A DNA stretch of 64,000 nt from Ceratodon purpureus (Eukaryota > Streptophyta > Bryopsida > Pseudoditrichales > Ditrichaceae). The stretch lies in assembly GCA_014871385.1 (NCBI GenBank), contig CM026426.1:20450573-20514572 (forward strand), read 5' to 3'. The position numbers and the translations under genes are program-made. Each line of letters opens with the position of its first letter. Position 1 is the first letter of the stretch. Shown here one piece after another: positions 9,881 to 21,399 of the stretch. The notes beneath the pieces are model-generated. The model ran no database searches. It had not been told where the DNA came from and worked only from the letters and a program-made list of their open reading frames with translations.

Positions 9881-11219
9881 ATGGCGGTTGAGGGTGATCA
9901 AAGCCGGCCCACTGCATTCAATGGCCTCTTCTATTCATTTAACGCCCGATTCCCCTACACTCTGGTATGTACTTCCTCTAGAAAACCCTTCTGCATTCTT
10001 CATTCACTCTATCTAACTTCGCCCTTCTGCATTCTCCATTCACTCTATCTGACTTCGCTGCCCCGTGCATCCTCCTTGTCTTCAGGTCTTCAACTCCTTG
10101 TCTCCTACGCCCCTTCATCGCCATGGCTGGAGGACGTGCGCGCCTGATACTTCACCGTCAATGTGACCACCAAGGCTCACCAAAAGCAGCTGGTCAGTTC
10201 TTCTCTCCCCTGAATATTTGTTCTTTCATTACTGTGCTCTAGTCTTCTCCGAGTGCATGCCCTCAACCATTAACATTCTCCCTAACCGTTATGGCTATGG
10301 AGCCAGGAAATTCCCAAGAACTTCACCCGGCAGTGCGGCTTTTCTTCGTCACGGGACAACACCGTAGTGACTTCCATGTCCAGCTTCGACCAATGGGCAG
10401 TGCAATTCCGCACCGACCAAGTCACCGATCCTTGATTCTCCGCCTTTACTGTCAATGACAGCTTCAGCAAGTTTGTGCTTGATAACAAAGTTGCCATTGA
10501 GACGTTGCTCGTGCTCAAGGCGGTAGACAATCGGTGCTTGGTTATTACTATCCACCGCCGCCAGGACAAGACCGCCCCGTCAGTTACACCCTTGCCGTCC
10601 CCCAAGACAAAGCTTCGTCCTCACTTTCGGAAGACTTTACGAGCGTGCCATACTCAATCCTTCAAGTCAACCAGACTAGTGAGGCCCCTTCTTCCTCCTT
10701 GTTTTTTGGCAGTGCTTCTTCAATCTCCTTAGGTTAGATATCCTTCAATCTGTTTCCTTTTGTGTATTTTTTGTTTTGGCACAAATCGAATTCTCCTTCA
10801 ATTTTCCATCAACAAGTGCATCAGCTTCAGGTCAGGTGTTCCATGTTGACTCTACCAAAATTAAGAATGTCACGGATCAAGAACATCATATGAAGAGCCT
10901 AATATGTGCCAATGCAGCACAGACACCCTGACATGATTGAATGTTCTTTTAGAATTAACAAAAACTATAAGTCAAATGATTTTTATTTCTTCTTTGCAGG
11001 ACATCCCTCCGGCATTCTAGCGCAACCTCGGCAAGGATCACTTTTAATGGCTGCACTACACTTTACAGGGGCCGCTCCAGACTTTGTTGGTGAAATCCGC
11101 GACGTACAAATCTCAGAAGCAAACCTTTAAATTCTTCACAAAGGGGTGGATTGATTTTGTTGCCGTGAATCAGCTGAAGCAGGGCAGTAATTTTGTCTTC
11201 TCGAAGGCGGAGTTCGAGG
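9881..11219 (+). pseudogene. Decayed two-domain B3 DNA-binding protein gene, broken by an LTR element
   Basis: Four exon-like blocks. Exon 1 (9881-9964) starts at ATG with MAVEGDQSRPTAFNG and ends at a TCTG/GTATGT donor. Block 2 (about 10086-10195) contains a TGA. Block 3 (10305-about 10680) begins EIPKNFTRQCG, contains a TGA near 10436, and continues FVLDNKVA...LLVLKAV. Block 4 (about 11000-11219) starts DIPPAF, contains stops, and ends GWIDFVAVNQLKQGSNFVF. These follow the pattern of B3 domains of the REM type: IP..F at the start, then W.V, GW..FV...L..GD.L.F near the end (family knowledge). B3 proteins are plant transcription factors. The LTR retrotransposon inserted at 11228, just after block 4, and the gene's flank resumes at 36328. 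It was a pseudogene or became one. Confidence 0.55.
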
Positions 11220-11222
11220 TAA

Positions 11223-11227
11223 CAAGG
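11223..11227. repeat. Left target-site duplication of the LTR element (CAAGG)
   Basis: CAAGG immediately precedes the left LTR and recurs immediately after the right LTR at 36323-36327. A 5-bp duplication is typical of LTR retrotransposon integration. Confidence 0.85.
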
Positions 11228-11412
11228 TAGTAAATGGAGGATTTAACCACTAAACCCTAGCCTTCACAATCCTATCAAAATTCAACAAAACCGAACTAAA
11301 CCAAGTCTCCAAACCCTCATAGAATGCTGAAAATGTACAGTGTAAGTGCAAAAAGAGGTCAAAACTGCATAAAATGGGTCAAAACAGCCCCAAAACATGG
11401 TACAGCAGCTCC
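11228..11412 (-). repeat. Left LTR, outer part (interrupted)
   Basis: Matches the first 185 bases of the right LTR (35893 onward) with several substitutions, up to CAGCAGCTCC, where the 15.6-kb insertion begins. The remaining 245 bases resume at 27038. Confidence 0.85.
11404..11412. repeat. Left 9-bp target duplication of the Mutator-like insertion
   Basis: AGCAGCTCC here and AACAGCTCC at 27029-27037 differ at one base and flank the insertion. The uninterrupted right LTR has a single copy at the corresponding place. Nine bases is the usual duplication of Mutator-like elements. Confidence 0.75.
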
Positions 11413-11487
11413 GGGGAAAGTTAGCATGCGAGTGGTGAGCGGAGAGCGGAGAGCGAAGAGCAGCAATTGGAGAGCAGAAATTTGACC
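11413..11487 (+). repeat. Left terminal inverted repeat of the MULE-like insertion
   Basis: About 75 bp, starting GGGGAAAG and containing GCATGCGAGTGGTGAGCGG followed by AGAGC-type purine repeats. It pairs with 26942-27028 on the opposite strand. Confidence 0.75.
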
Positions 11488-13187
11488 TTTTATCAACTTT
11501 TTGACAAAAAACGTATCCTATCACCGCGCAAGTTTACTAAATTTGATCATCTATTTTTGGTAAATTTAAAGTAAGAGAGTGTAATTCCGTGGATTTTATT
11601 TCTTTAGCCACTCCATGTGACTATTTTAATATTCAGTAATTATAATTAGGGCTGACGTCATCATGATGTCATGCCAACATCTTAGTTCTTTCCTTGTATT
11701 ATATGACCTAGGTTTCCTCTTTAATATGTAGATTTTTATCTCATCACACTAATCCTTTATTTTATTTATTTTTTGGAAGCTTTTATATGATAATTTCATG
11801 ATTAGTCTTATGGATTTGATTTCCCTTCCCTTCATAATGAATTATTTATGATATATTTTTTTATCCATTTTAGGAATTTTTTCTTTTGTTGTTCCTTTCT
11901 ACTATGTGTAGATATTACATGTCATCTTCTTAACATTACTTGATATTTTTAATCCCTAAACGGTCGAAGTCCCAGAATGGGCTTTTTGAAATTTTGGGCA
12001 CGTTCCTACAATGTCAATTTTAGATGTAAGTGTCTGAATTTTTTTTGTAGACGTAGGGAATTGCAAGAGCTTTGCGGGAATATAATTTTTTTTTGCAGCA
12101 AACTTTGAAAAAAATATTTATGGTGTCCAAAGCGGTTTTTTCTACTTCTCGGGCAGCTCCAAAATTTTGATACAACCTTCAACTACCTTTGGGATTTGTA
12201 GAGCAAGTAACTAACATGATTAGTTTTGAGATTATAAAAAATAAAAATTCTTATGTTGTGGAAGATTTTCATTCTTTAAGGAGTCAAATTTTTATCATTT
12301 TTTTTGGTCAAGCATGAAAAAAACTTTTTCTTTATCACATAAAAGATAGAGATTTTGCTATTTTTTCTTTTCTGTTTTTCTACATCAAGAATAGACATAG
12401 ACCTTTGTTTTGACCGCATGGATTTTATTCTAACATAAAATGATTTATCAAAAAAAAAGAATGAGTATTAACTATAACATGGACCTGTGTTCCTTATACA
12501 ATTTTTTTCACAATGCTACGCATTTTTGTTGAATCTAAAATTTGGTGCACAAGTAACTAACATCATGTACATCATTTTAGTACAAAACCTCCAACTTGTA
12601 TAGTGCAAAAAATTTACTCGAAGAGAAGTCAAAGTCAGCTGATCCTCTTTTGAAAGGATAAAAAAGAATAATGTTTCTTACTTCAAACTCTATAATTTTC
12701 TAATCCACACGGTCAAATTTATTAAAATTTTTTGTGCATGATCTTTTAGAAATCTTCTATCATTTCCTACAGTTAGAGATGCAAAAGAAATTTTATTTTT
12801 GGTTTGTTCACACTTGCTTCTGAAATGATAGCTTTTGGAGTGTTTTTGGTGAGAAATGGTCACGGCCGATTAGGGGTTAAATTGTAAAGATAATAAAAGC
12901 AAAAAAGGTCCCACAACTAGACCTATAGCTTTTCCAATTTGGTTTTTTTTTGTGTCAAATGGGCCTTGTCTCCGCCAACTGCAAAGCAATTTATGTCTTG
13001 GTCTTTATGATTTTGGTCTTCAGTAGTAGACATCGGGTATTAGAGGGCCATTTGACAAGAGAATTAGCATTTCATGAGTATTTATTACCGAAGTGAGGGA
13101 GAGGGAGGGAAGGAGCTGGGAGACTGAGTGAAGGACCAAGAGTTTGGGAGGGAGAGATGGAGTTGGAACATCAGGTGAGGGGCTCTT
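11488..13187. other. AT-rich non-coding interior of the MULE-like insertion
   Basis: Very AT-rich with many T and A runs. No open frame of note, no repeat family and no RNA gene seen. Confidence 0.5.
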
Positions 13188-13217
13188 CATGCAAGTGGAC
13201 AGCGGAGAGCGGAGAGC
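13188..13217 (+). repeat. Internal copy of the MULE terminal repeat
   Basis: CATGCAAGTGG followed by ACAGCGGAGAGCGGAGAGC matches the left terminal repeat at 11424-11452 in the same orientation. It lies directly against the transporter exon fragment to its right. It could be the outer end of a second, inner element that shares the right terminal repeat. Confidence 0.6.
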
Positions 13218-13224
13218 AACATAC

Positions 13225-13327
13225 CTATCATATCCAATTAACAAAGCACTAGCAGGAATCAACCTCGTAGCAACAACAAACATTGGCCCCGCCTTGGATA
13301 GAATCTCCTTCATAGCCACTATATAGC
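13225..13327 (-). pseudogene. Captured exon fragment of an EamA/DMT-type transporter
   Basis: The minus strand reads VAMKEILSKAGPMFVVATRL then IPASALLIGY, between a CTATATAG acceptor and a GATAG/GTATGT donor. It matches the N-terminal membrane region of plastid EamA-family drug/metabolite transporters, where VAMKEVLPKAGPFFVA.FRLIPAG is usual (family knowledge). Only one exon of about 34 codons is present, and it abuts an internal copy of the MULE terminal repeat. This suggests gene-fragment capture; the family call is by memory of the motif. Confidence 0.6.
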
Positions 13328-13395
13328 AATGCCCTCGAAAAATAAAAGAGATATCAGAAGCAAGGTGCTCAATATAAATTCCACCAACGTCGCTT

Positions 13396-13641
13396 CTATT
13401 TCACGAGCTCATCATTCTGACTATGTTCCATAATATCATTCTTCGCTCTCCAAGCTAATTTTCTAAACTCATTGACATCTCCTTCCTTAAACAAAACCAC
13501 ACACTCTACCTCCATACTTGTATCTATGCAATCCATGCCGCCATTTTCATCTCTATAATTTACCCTAAGAAATCTTCTCACAAACAACTCAACTATTTGT
13601 CCATCCCTAGAGATGGCGTTGTCGAAGGCGTTACTCAACAC
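13396..13641 (-). pseudogene. Unidentified coding-like fragment next to the transporter exon
   Basis: An open minus-strand stretch of about 80 residues with a natural-looking composition (NAISRDGQIVELFVRRFLR, then EVECVVLFKEGDVNEFRKLA). The frame is open a little further upstream. I do not recognise it. It is probably another captured exon or part of the same source gene as its neighbour. Confidence 0.35.
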
Positions 13642-14214
13642 ATCGATCCCATTCTAATCAACATGATCACTAGAGGCCACTTCCAACAACATATGCTTTT
13701 CACCTTTGGCTACAAGCCTAGGCAATGTTGAAAACTACTTTGACGATTGTCCATGGAGAATATGACGTTGCCTATCATACAAGAAAACACTTCTCCAAGG
13801 CCAATATAGGCAATGTCGTTTCCGTCTCTAACTTGATCGAACAATCCAAGTTGCTAGCTCAAAATGATCCTTCAATAAATAGCAACTCAGATGCTAGATT
13901 AAACCCATCCTAACACGCAAAGCATCCCAATAGCCTCTTGTTAACCATGCAAAAAAAATAATCAAACCCAAAATTCAAGAAAATGATTACTAAACAAGAC
14001 GCTAACCAACACCTTGTCAACTGCGTGTTCATTGCCATCGCTCTGCCCAATGATCTCCTCACACAAAAAATCCCCTTCACTTACTTACCATTGCCATCTT
14101 CTGCTCAACTTACATGCAAAATCACAAACATTAATAATCCCTACAAATAATCCACCATTGACAGAAAACATTAATAGCAGCATCATGCGCAAATTAGATT
14201 CAAATTAGTACCCA

Positions 14215-14405
14215 AATTAGCACCAGCTCTCTTTGAACTTCTCATATGAATCACGGAATGCACATGCTTGCTTGATGCATCGAGAAGTCTCGTTGGCATT
14301 GTAGTAGCATTGCAACAACGACTTGTCCTTTTCCTTGTCCATGTTCACAAGTTTGCCATCCTAGTCTCTGAGCCCCACTGGTGGTACAATGTTGCCCTTG
14401 GAAAC
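14215..14405 (-). pseudogene. PRXQ: Captured, frameshifted peroxiredoxin Q fragment
   Basis: After an acceptor (GTTTGTTGCAG) the minus strand reads VSKGNIVPPVGLRD, a stop, DGKLVNMD, then NETSRCIKQACAFRDSYEKF. This follows plant peroxiredoxin Q, in which KG..VP.F.LKDQDGK leads to a DETPGCTKQACAFRDSYEKFK active-site segment (family knowledge). Both Cys of the C-x4-C active site are kept (RCIKQAC). A second frame carries KGKGQVVVAMLLQ, matching the strand just before the active site, so there is a frameshift in between. Peroxiredoxin Q is a thioredoxin-dependent plastid peroxidase. This copy has a stop and a frameshift, and its other exons are missing, so it is a dead fragment carried by the MULE-like insertion. 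Confidence 0.65.
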
Positions 14406-14499
14406 CTGCAACAAACAACAACAATATATGAAAAACCAAAATATCAATTATCGAGGGTAAGAATCAATCAAGATTCTAGTTCCTACATCATGTAGGCAT

Positions 14500-15399
14500 T
14501 TTGGAGACTACAACCTAAGTGTTCATCATGGACTAATGCGGTAGTTTCATGAACCTTTTGCCTTCTCAAAGGGTATACTGATGAGACAATTTGCTACTAA
14601 TGACAGAAAGAGAGTAGACATTGTTACTTGCAACAAACTGTACTTGCACCTAGCTAGCACCCTTCTTGAAGATATAAAAGATTGGCTCTCTAATCAATAA
14701 AGAGTGGCTGATAGAACAATTGTTGAGATCCTAGCGTCATTGCTCCCAGAGCCTACAACAATGCTTTAAATTTTGAGATGCAAATGCCCTAGTATGCATT
14801 GTAAGTCTACATCTAGGGGATGAAATTCTCCAAGGATATTACAGTTCAACTATGGGTACGGACCGACCTCAATGCAAGTGCAAGCTTTCGCTTAAGCTTG
14901 CAAACATGCATGCATTGTAGATGAGATTGGAAATGCTCTCCATCAAATTGACTTTGGGATTCACAGATAACAAGAATTTGACATGAGGTTATACCTTGGC
15001 AACATGGTGACAAGCAACCTAAGAAGCGATGGCAATGCTAGGCGCGGAGGTGGCCAGGGCGCACAGAGCTGCGGTTGTCGTAGCTACGAATTGGAACACA
15101 AAGCTTAGAAACAAACTCACCACCTCAAGTCCTCTATGCATTTGTAGCCTAGACCATTGCCGATGCCAACAATGGTCTAAGTTGGTGCTTTCAGACCACT
15201 ACTATTGCCGCCAATGATATGAGAGGGTCTATTTAATTTTGTATGACCCCATGAAGACACTACCTCCACCAACAACGCTTATATATTAATCCCTTGCCAC
15301 CCGTTCCATCACTTTTCAATCAAGAATTTAACCTTTAAAACCATAATTTACAACCATGATATTATAAAGGAAAAAACTCTGAATTTTAAAATTGGCAGT
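14500..15399. other. Non-coding interior, no recognised content
   Basis: Short open stretches only. A plus-strand ATG frame at 15029-15217 has an Ala-rich start but ends in low-complexity sequence. Nothing else could be supported. Confidence 0.35.
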
Positions 15400-18010
15400 C
15401 AAAACCATTACCACCAACAACAGTGGTTTCAAGGTGAACATTTGATGTTTGAAATTGACAAGTTGGAACCATAGCCGGTAACAGTAGTGGTCTACAAAGT
15501 CCCATTAGGAATGAACTTTGGTAGCGGCCCAGACCACTACCGTTGCCGGCAGTGGTTTGAGAAGTCCTATTCTACAAATTCGATGCTTTGGACATGAACA
15601 AAAATGCTTCATTTTAAACATGTTAAGTGGCAATCCAAACCACTTCTGTCAATTGCACGGGTATCAATGAGTACATTTGACTTTTGTATTTCATTTGTAT
15701 GAGTAGAAATTGTCATTTACATTACCTTTAGTTCCCTTCAATGAAGTACTTCAAAACTTAATTGTATTAAAAACTTTCCAATATGGTCTTTGTTTATTAC
15801 TCTGAAGGCTGCTTGAGACAAACGAAGCTCTATCCTAAAAAATTTAAGTTGTATCAACATCTATATAAGAATAAAGTTCAAAGATCAATTTTTTTTTTAT
15901 ACCACTATTAGTGCCAGCAATGGTCTAAATACATCAATTTAAATTTTTTAATGTTCCCTCATAAACCACTGTTGTTGATGGCAGTGGTTTGAAGTGGTCA
16001 CATTCAAAAACCAAATGTTCCCCTTTAGATTGCCGCCGTTGCTTGCAGTGGTTTGAAGGCTCAAATTCAAAAGTAGAAAATGCCACTTTTGGACCACTAC
16101 CATTGCCGGCAGTGGTTTTAAGTGATTAAAATTGAAAATCAAGTGATCCACTTTAGACCACTACCCGTGTTGGCATTGGTTTGAAGGGGTCAAATTCAAA
16201 AACCAAATGGTCCCCTTAAGACCATTGTTGTTGGCGGCAATGGTCTAGAGCGTCAATTTAATCAGTTAAAATTCTCCTTTTAGATCATTGCTAGTGCCAA
16301 CAATGGTGTGAATAGGTCAATTTCATAATTTAAATGTTCCATTTCAAACGCCTCCCGGTGCCGGCAGTAGTCTCTAGAGTTCCATTCTAAAATTAAAAAA
16401 TCTCTTTTAGACATGTGCCAAGGCTTGCATGGGTCTTGGAGCAAGTAAAAAAGTTCCCAAAGCAACTTCTTTTGGCACAAAGAGCCCTCTTATAAATTTT
16501 AAAAAATATACAAAAACAAGTTTGCTAACACATTTCTGTATCATTTTAGAGGAAGTAAAAGGAATAGTACAACTATTTGAAATCATTTCAAAAAAATAAA
16601 TGTCCCCTTGAAACCATTGCTGTTGACGGTAGTGGTTTGAAAGGGTCGAATTCAAAAACCAAAATGCCCCTTTAGACCACTGCTGTTGACGGTAGTGGTG
16701 TCAAGGGGTCATACTCGAAAACCAAAATGTCCTTTTGGACCACTGCCGTTGTCAGCATTGGTTTCAAGGGGTCAATTTCAAAAACCAAATGTTCCCTTTT
16801 GGAACACTGCCGTCAACGGCAATTGTCTGAAAAGGTCAAATTCAAAAACCAAAAATTTCCTTTTCGACCACTGCCGCTACGGACAGTGGTTTGAAGTGGT
16901 CACATTCAAAAACCAAATGTTCCCCTTTAGACCGCCGCCGTTGCTTGCAGTGGTTTGAAGGGGTCTAATTAAAAAACCAAAATGCCCCTTTGGACCACTG
17001 CCATTGCTGGCAGTGTTCTAAAAAGGTCAAATTCAAAAACAAAAGTTGCCCCGTTGGACCATTGTCATTGCCGACAGTGGTTTGAAAAGGTCAAATCAAA
17101 AAAGAGAAAATGCCCCTTTGGACAATTTCCGTTGCGAGCACTGGCTTGAAAAGGTAATTTGCAAAATCCAGATGTTCATTTTTTGACTACTACAAGTCCC
17201 AGTGAAGGTCTTAATTGCAATTTAACAATATAAGATTAAACCTCATTTATCTCAAACAACTCTTATCGGAACTAAAAAGAGAACAAACAGAAAAATAGTT
17301 ACTTGAATAAGTTTCAGATTAATCATTTTAGAGAAAGTACATATTTATGAAACATCAATTTGCAGTGTGTTAATCCAAAACTTAAGTGTATCTCTTGGAC
17401 CCATGCCGTAAACCGCATTGGACTTGACTCCAATATAAAATATTCAAGATAGAGTTGTTTTTGTATTAAGGGCCATCTAAAAAATTAACAAGTACAAGAG
17501 TCAAATAAATTACACAAACAAACTTTTAAGTAGATCAATTCAGAAAAAGGAGAAGTACAAAAAGGATTAGATTCACATAAAAGAAAATTCAAAATGCACA
17601 TGTCTTTGTTAAACCACTACCGACAACGAGAGTGAATGGGGTTGCCTGTTTCAAATCCCTACCAACACCGGCAAAGGTTTTTTTTGGAATAGATTTCCTT
17701 TTCGTGCTCACAGAGAAGTGTCTCGAATAGAGCATCAGACCACTGCCGGCAACCACGATGAAGTGGCTAGTACCCATGGTGAAGTGGCCAGTACCCACGG
17801 TGAAGTGGCCAGTACCCACGATGAAGTGGCCAGCACCTACGGTGAAGTGGCTTGAATGGGGCCTGACCATGCCCCTTCACCCGAGTAGTAGTTGGTGCCC
17901 AAAGCAATGCCGTTACCGGCAGTGCTTTGGGCACCAACTAACCCCCGTGAAGGGGTTTGAATGCGGCCTCAGACCACTGCCGTTAACGGGAGTGCTCTGG
18001 GCACCAACTA
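15400..18010. repeat. Satellite-like array of palindromic units
   Basis: More than twenty diverged units, each with an imperfect palindrome of the type CCACTGCCGTTGCCGGCAGTGG, followed by a linker TTTGAAGGGGTCAAATTCAAAA and a CCAAATGTCCCCTTT-like spacer. Spacing is about 65-80 bp in the dense parts (15960-16260, 16610-17160) and looser elsewhere. A longer block with two palindromes at 15970-16060 recurs at 16880-16960, so higher-order duplication has happened. Each unit could fold as a short hairpin in DNA or RNA. Confidence 0.75.
17761..17851. repeat. 21-bp tandem repeat, about 4.3 copies
   Basis: Unit AAGTGGCCAGTACCCACGGTG repeated with few changes inside the palindromic array. Because the unit is divisible by three, all six frames stay open, which explains spurious ORFs here. 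Confidence 0.8.
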
Positions 18011-18295
18011 GAAGTCATGCGGTACTGTAGTGCTGTGCTGTTACGAGCTATGAGACACAGAACGCTATATGAATTTTTGGTGGTTGTGGGACTTCGTAAT
18101 TGTTCTGTGAGTTTTGTAGTTTCTTGTTAGAGCTTGACTGGTTGAGTTTTTTTGTGGGAGGTTGGAGATTTTATATTTGGTGGGTGGTGGTGGGAGTTCG
18201 GATTGGGTTTGTTGGTGTAGCTGGTTTCTTCAAGTGTCTGCGGTTTGGGTTTTTGTTGTTTGGGATTTTCTGTAGCTGGTTAGACTGTGCATGGA

Positions 18296-18420
18296 TTTAG
18301 TTTTGTGCATGGATTGGGTTGTGTGCATGGATTCGGTTTTGTGAATGGATTGGGTTTTGTGAATGAATTGGGTTTTGTGAATGGATTGGGTTTTGTGAAT
18401 GGATTTGGTTTTGTGCATGA
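18296..18420. repeat. 18-bp minisatellite, about seven copies
   Basis: Unit AATGGATTGGGTTTTGTG with variants GTGCATGGATT. On the minus strand it reads as the hexapeptide IHKTQS repeated within an open frame (18230-18745, 171 residues, Ser/Thr-rich upstream part). The frame has an ATG, but I see no other support for a gene. Confidence 0.7.
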
Positions 18421-21376
18421 AGTGTTGCTTTCTTTCTGTGTAGGGAGAGAATTTGCGATCAGGGGATGATGTGCTTTCAGGGATTGTGGATATTTCAGTT
18501 GTTTCTTGTGGAGTGATTGGTTGAAGGGATTGCTGGGATTTTACAGTAGTTGTTGCGATTTTTGGGATTCTGGAGAGGATGTTACCGGTGCTTCCGTTTC
18601 GGTCTAAGTTGAGTGGAGTTATGTTAGAAGGTAGCGATTTTTCCGTCAAGCTCTGCTGGGTTGTTAACAATGAAGGATGGCCATAGTTAAGGTCATATTT
18701 GTTTTTCGGTACATCTGAGCTATGATATGACCGATAATCAGACATGGGAAAAATTTCCTCACTCCAGTGCTCAAAGTGATGACTCTTGCCAGAACTCTCA
18801 CCTGGTTCTCCCCATTGAACTTGACGTAGACGACGTCACTCTTAGCATCGCAGCTTCTGACTGCATTGGTGGACGGCAGGAATTTCTTCATTTGCATTGC
18901 TACGAAGGCATTGTTGAGTTAATGAGGCAAATTCTACGAAGTAGGCGTTTTTCATCTCCAGCAAGAATTTCAGGGTATTTCCAGTCACGACGCAACCATA
19001 GCCATCAATTCGTGCGGCAGATTCAATATATCACTAGCAATCACCTTGCGGAGAACTAGTTGGTATTTAGATATTATCATCAATGTAACTTGTGTTATAC
19101 ATGCCAAGACTCGTTTGTATAACTTAAGTAAAATCATATCTCACCGACCATCCTCAAGAAGGTTGATCTCTTCGAAGACACATGCTTCAATAGATAAGGC
19201 TGCAATCGTGAGACAGAAACATTCTTGAAAGTAGTCTGCACTTTCTACCGAAATCTACAATTGCCTCCAAGGCAGACGATCCTCATTTTAGGCATACCTG
19301 AAGTTGCACTGGGCTGTGTTCAAGGTTTATCGTCCACCATCAGCTTGTTCACAACGATTCTTGCTCTCTTTCTTCTTTCCTCTAATTGCTGAATCAACTA
19401 CTTCAAATCGAAGGTCACAGATATAAGTACTCTGCAACTGAGTCTTACATCAAAAGTTATCGTCATTATTATTCTGATTCCCTGACACTATAAGATGAAA
19501 AGCAGGAATTCGTTTTTCGAAACACAGCAGCATAGTCCATGACACATCACCACCGCATCCCGTATCTCGCTGTAACTGCATATTCATCCCATTGCTCCAA
19601 GTGAAAATTCAGGTTCACTCAGCGGAGTCTTTCAAGCATTGAAATCAAGACTATGCTCTCAAGTTTTCGAACTATCCTCCGCCGAGAAAATAACTCACAA
19701 GCATCCAAACTTGAAATAAAACAGCAAGCATTAACCAACCACAAGGAAATTTAAATAAGTTACTTCTACAATGTAAAAATCCATCACAAACATACGTCTT
19801 CCAAAAGCTACACAAATATATGTAATGTTCTCTAAAACACAAATCCCTACTGCACTTGCCTCATTTGCCAGCTGATAACTATAACATTGACTACGCCAAG
19901 GTAGAAAATCTAAGCTGGTAGAAATGTAACGTCAGTGTGGGTTGACAAGCAGGTGACGAACACTCCTTGGGCAGAACGAGCACTTGATGTTTCTTTTTGC
20001 TCTTGGATTAGACCTCGTAGCGAAGCATCTGCATGACAGTCCTTTCACGGAGAGTCTTTAACCTAGAGTGTATTAACTAGAGATCACCACATTGTTGATC
20101 CTGCACTGTTTGGTTTGTATTGCAACATTTCTCCTGGAGGACGTGTAGGATATATATGCTCATCAGACGACGTTGGTGAGAGGAGGTGCTGATATTGTGA
20201 ATCGGGCCTTACTATATGCAGGACATGGAGACAGTGTGGCAGATGCAGGCTGCCGCATTTGGGCAAGAGCTCCTCTTGCAGATTGGTGTCCAATATCCTA
20301 AACATGGAAATTATTTTCAAGCAATTTTGAAAGCCAAACATGTTACACTCACACTATAATTGTGGCATCATCCATGGATTGTCTGGGTAATTGATGAGGT
20401 TTTTTGTGTTCCAGAGTTGGATTGGGTGATGGGTTTGGGTTGCTTGATCTTTGAGTAGGGTTTTATTCCCCTATGTTTGAGTTTAATGGTAGCTAGCTTT
20501 CAAGTCAGTGAGGGGAGAGGTTTGTGGTTTTTTTATTGATAAGTTTTAGACCATTAGACGATCGGGTGGAGGTTGGTTGAGTTTATGGCAAGGATGCTGC
20601 ACTTGGTTTGTAGCTGGTGTGATTTGACAGTGTTGTTTTTGAGCATTGGCTTAGGATTGTTGCACGTAGAGGAGAAGTTGGGAGCCTGGTGAGGAGTTAC
20701 CAACAGGGTGTGGGAAGTGAGGGTGAAGAGTAAGTGTGTGTGTATTTCGTATTGGTGGAGTTTAAAAATAAAATAAAATATTAGGTTAGATGAGCTTCAC
20801 ATTCCCTTTGGACAGTGTGGTTACTGCATAGGTGGTTTTGTCTGTGTGTTGTGTGTTTTTGGTTCTGATCCATTTCAGCGTGTTTATCAGTTTGTTCTCC
20901 AAGGTTCAGTAACGTAGTGGTATCCAGTTCAACTTAGATTGTTGTGATGTTCAAATGATTTCTTGGTTGGTTTCTGCATGATTCACAATCTTTCAAAGGC
21001 ATACAAATTAAATGCTAAAATCGTAGAATACTCTTAAAAGATTTCGTTTCCTCAGACGGTACACAACAGGAATGAGTTATTACTCCAGCTTATTACTTGA
21101 TGTCTCAATTTACTTGTTTTGAACAACTGTAATCTGATCCTTTCTTTAATCTGTGTATATACATGCTAAGAATATAGCAACACAGCTTGAGGTGGTGACA
21201 GAAGCATTTAGCCTACTCTTTGTAGTTGTGAGTTTCTATTTCATGAGTCTTATTACGATTTGTATTTTCATTATGCTTTCATTCTATCTATTATTTTTTG
21301 TTGCAAGTCTCAAGAGTTAATAATTGTATTTTATGATTTTAGGAGTTGGGTGACCAATCGATGCTTGCAACCGTAG
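18421..21376. other. Non-coding interior with possible degraded exons
   Basis: Minus-strand stretches at 18664-19050 and 20084-20341 look coding-like but contain stops and match no family I recognise. The rest is plain AT-rich plant intergenic or intronic sequence. Confidence 0.3.
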
Positions 21377-21384
21377 CTCTTGGA
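21377..21384. repeat. Left 8-bp target duplication of hAT-type element 1 (CTCTTGGA)
   Basis: CTCTTGGA is repeated exactly at 25776-25783, immediately outside the other end. Eight bases is the hAT signature. Confidence 0.85.
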
Positions 21385-21399
21385 CAGGGTTGTTCAAAT

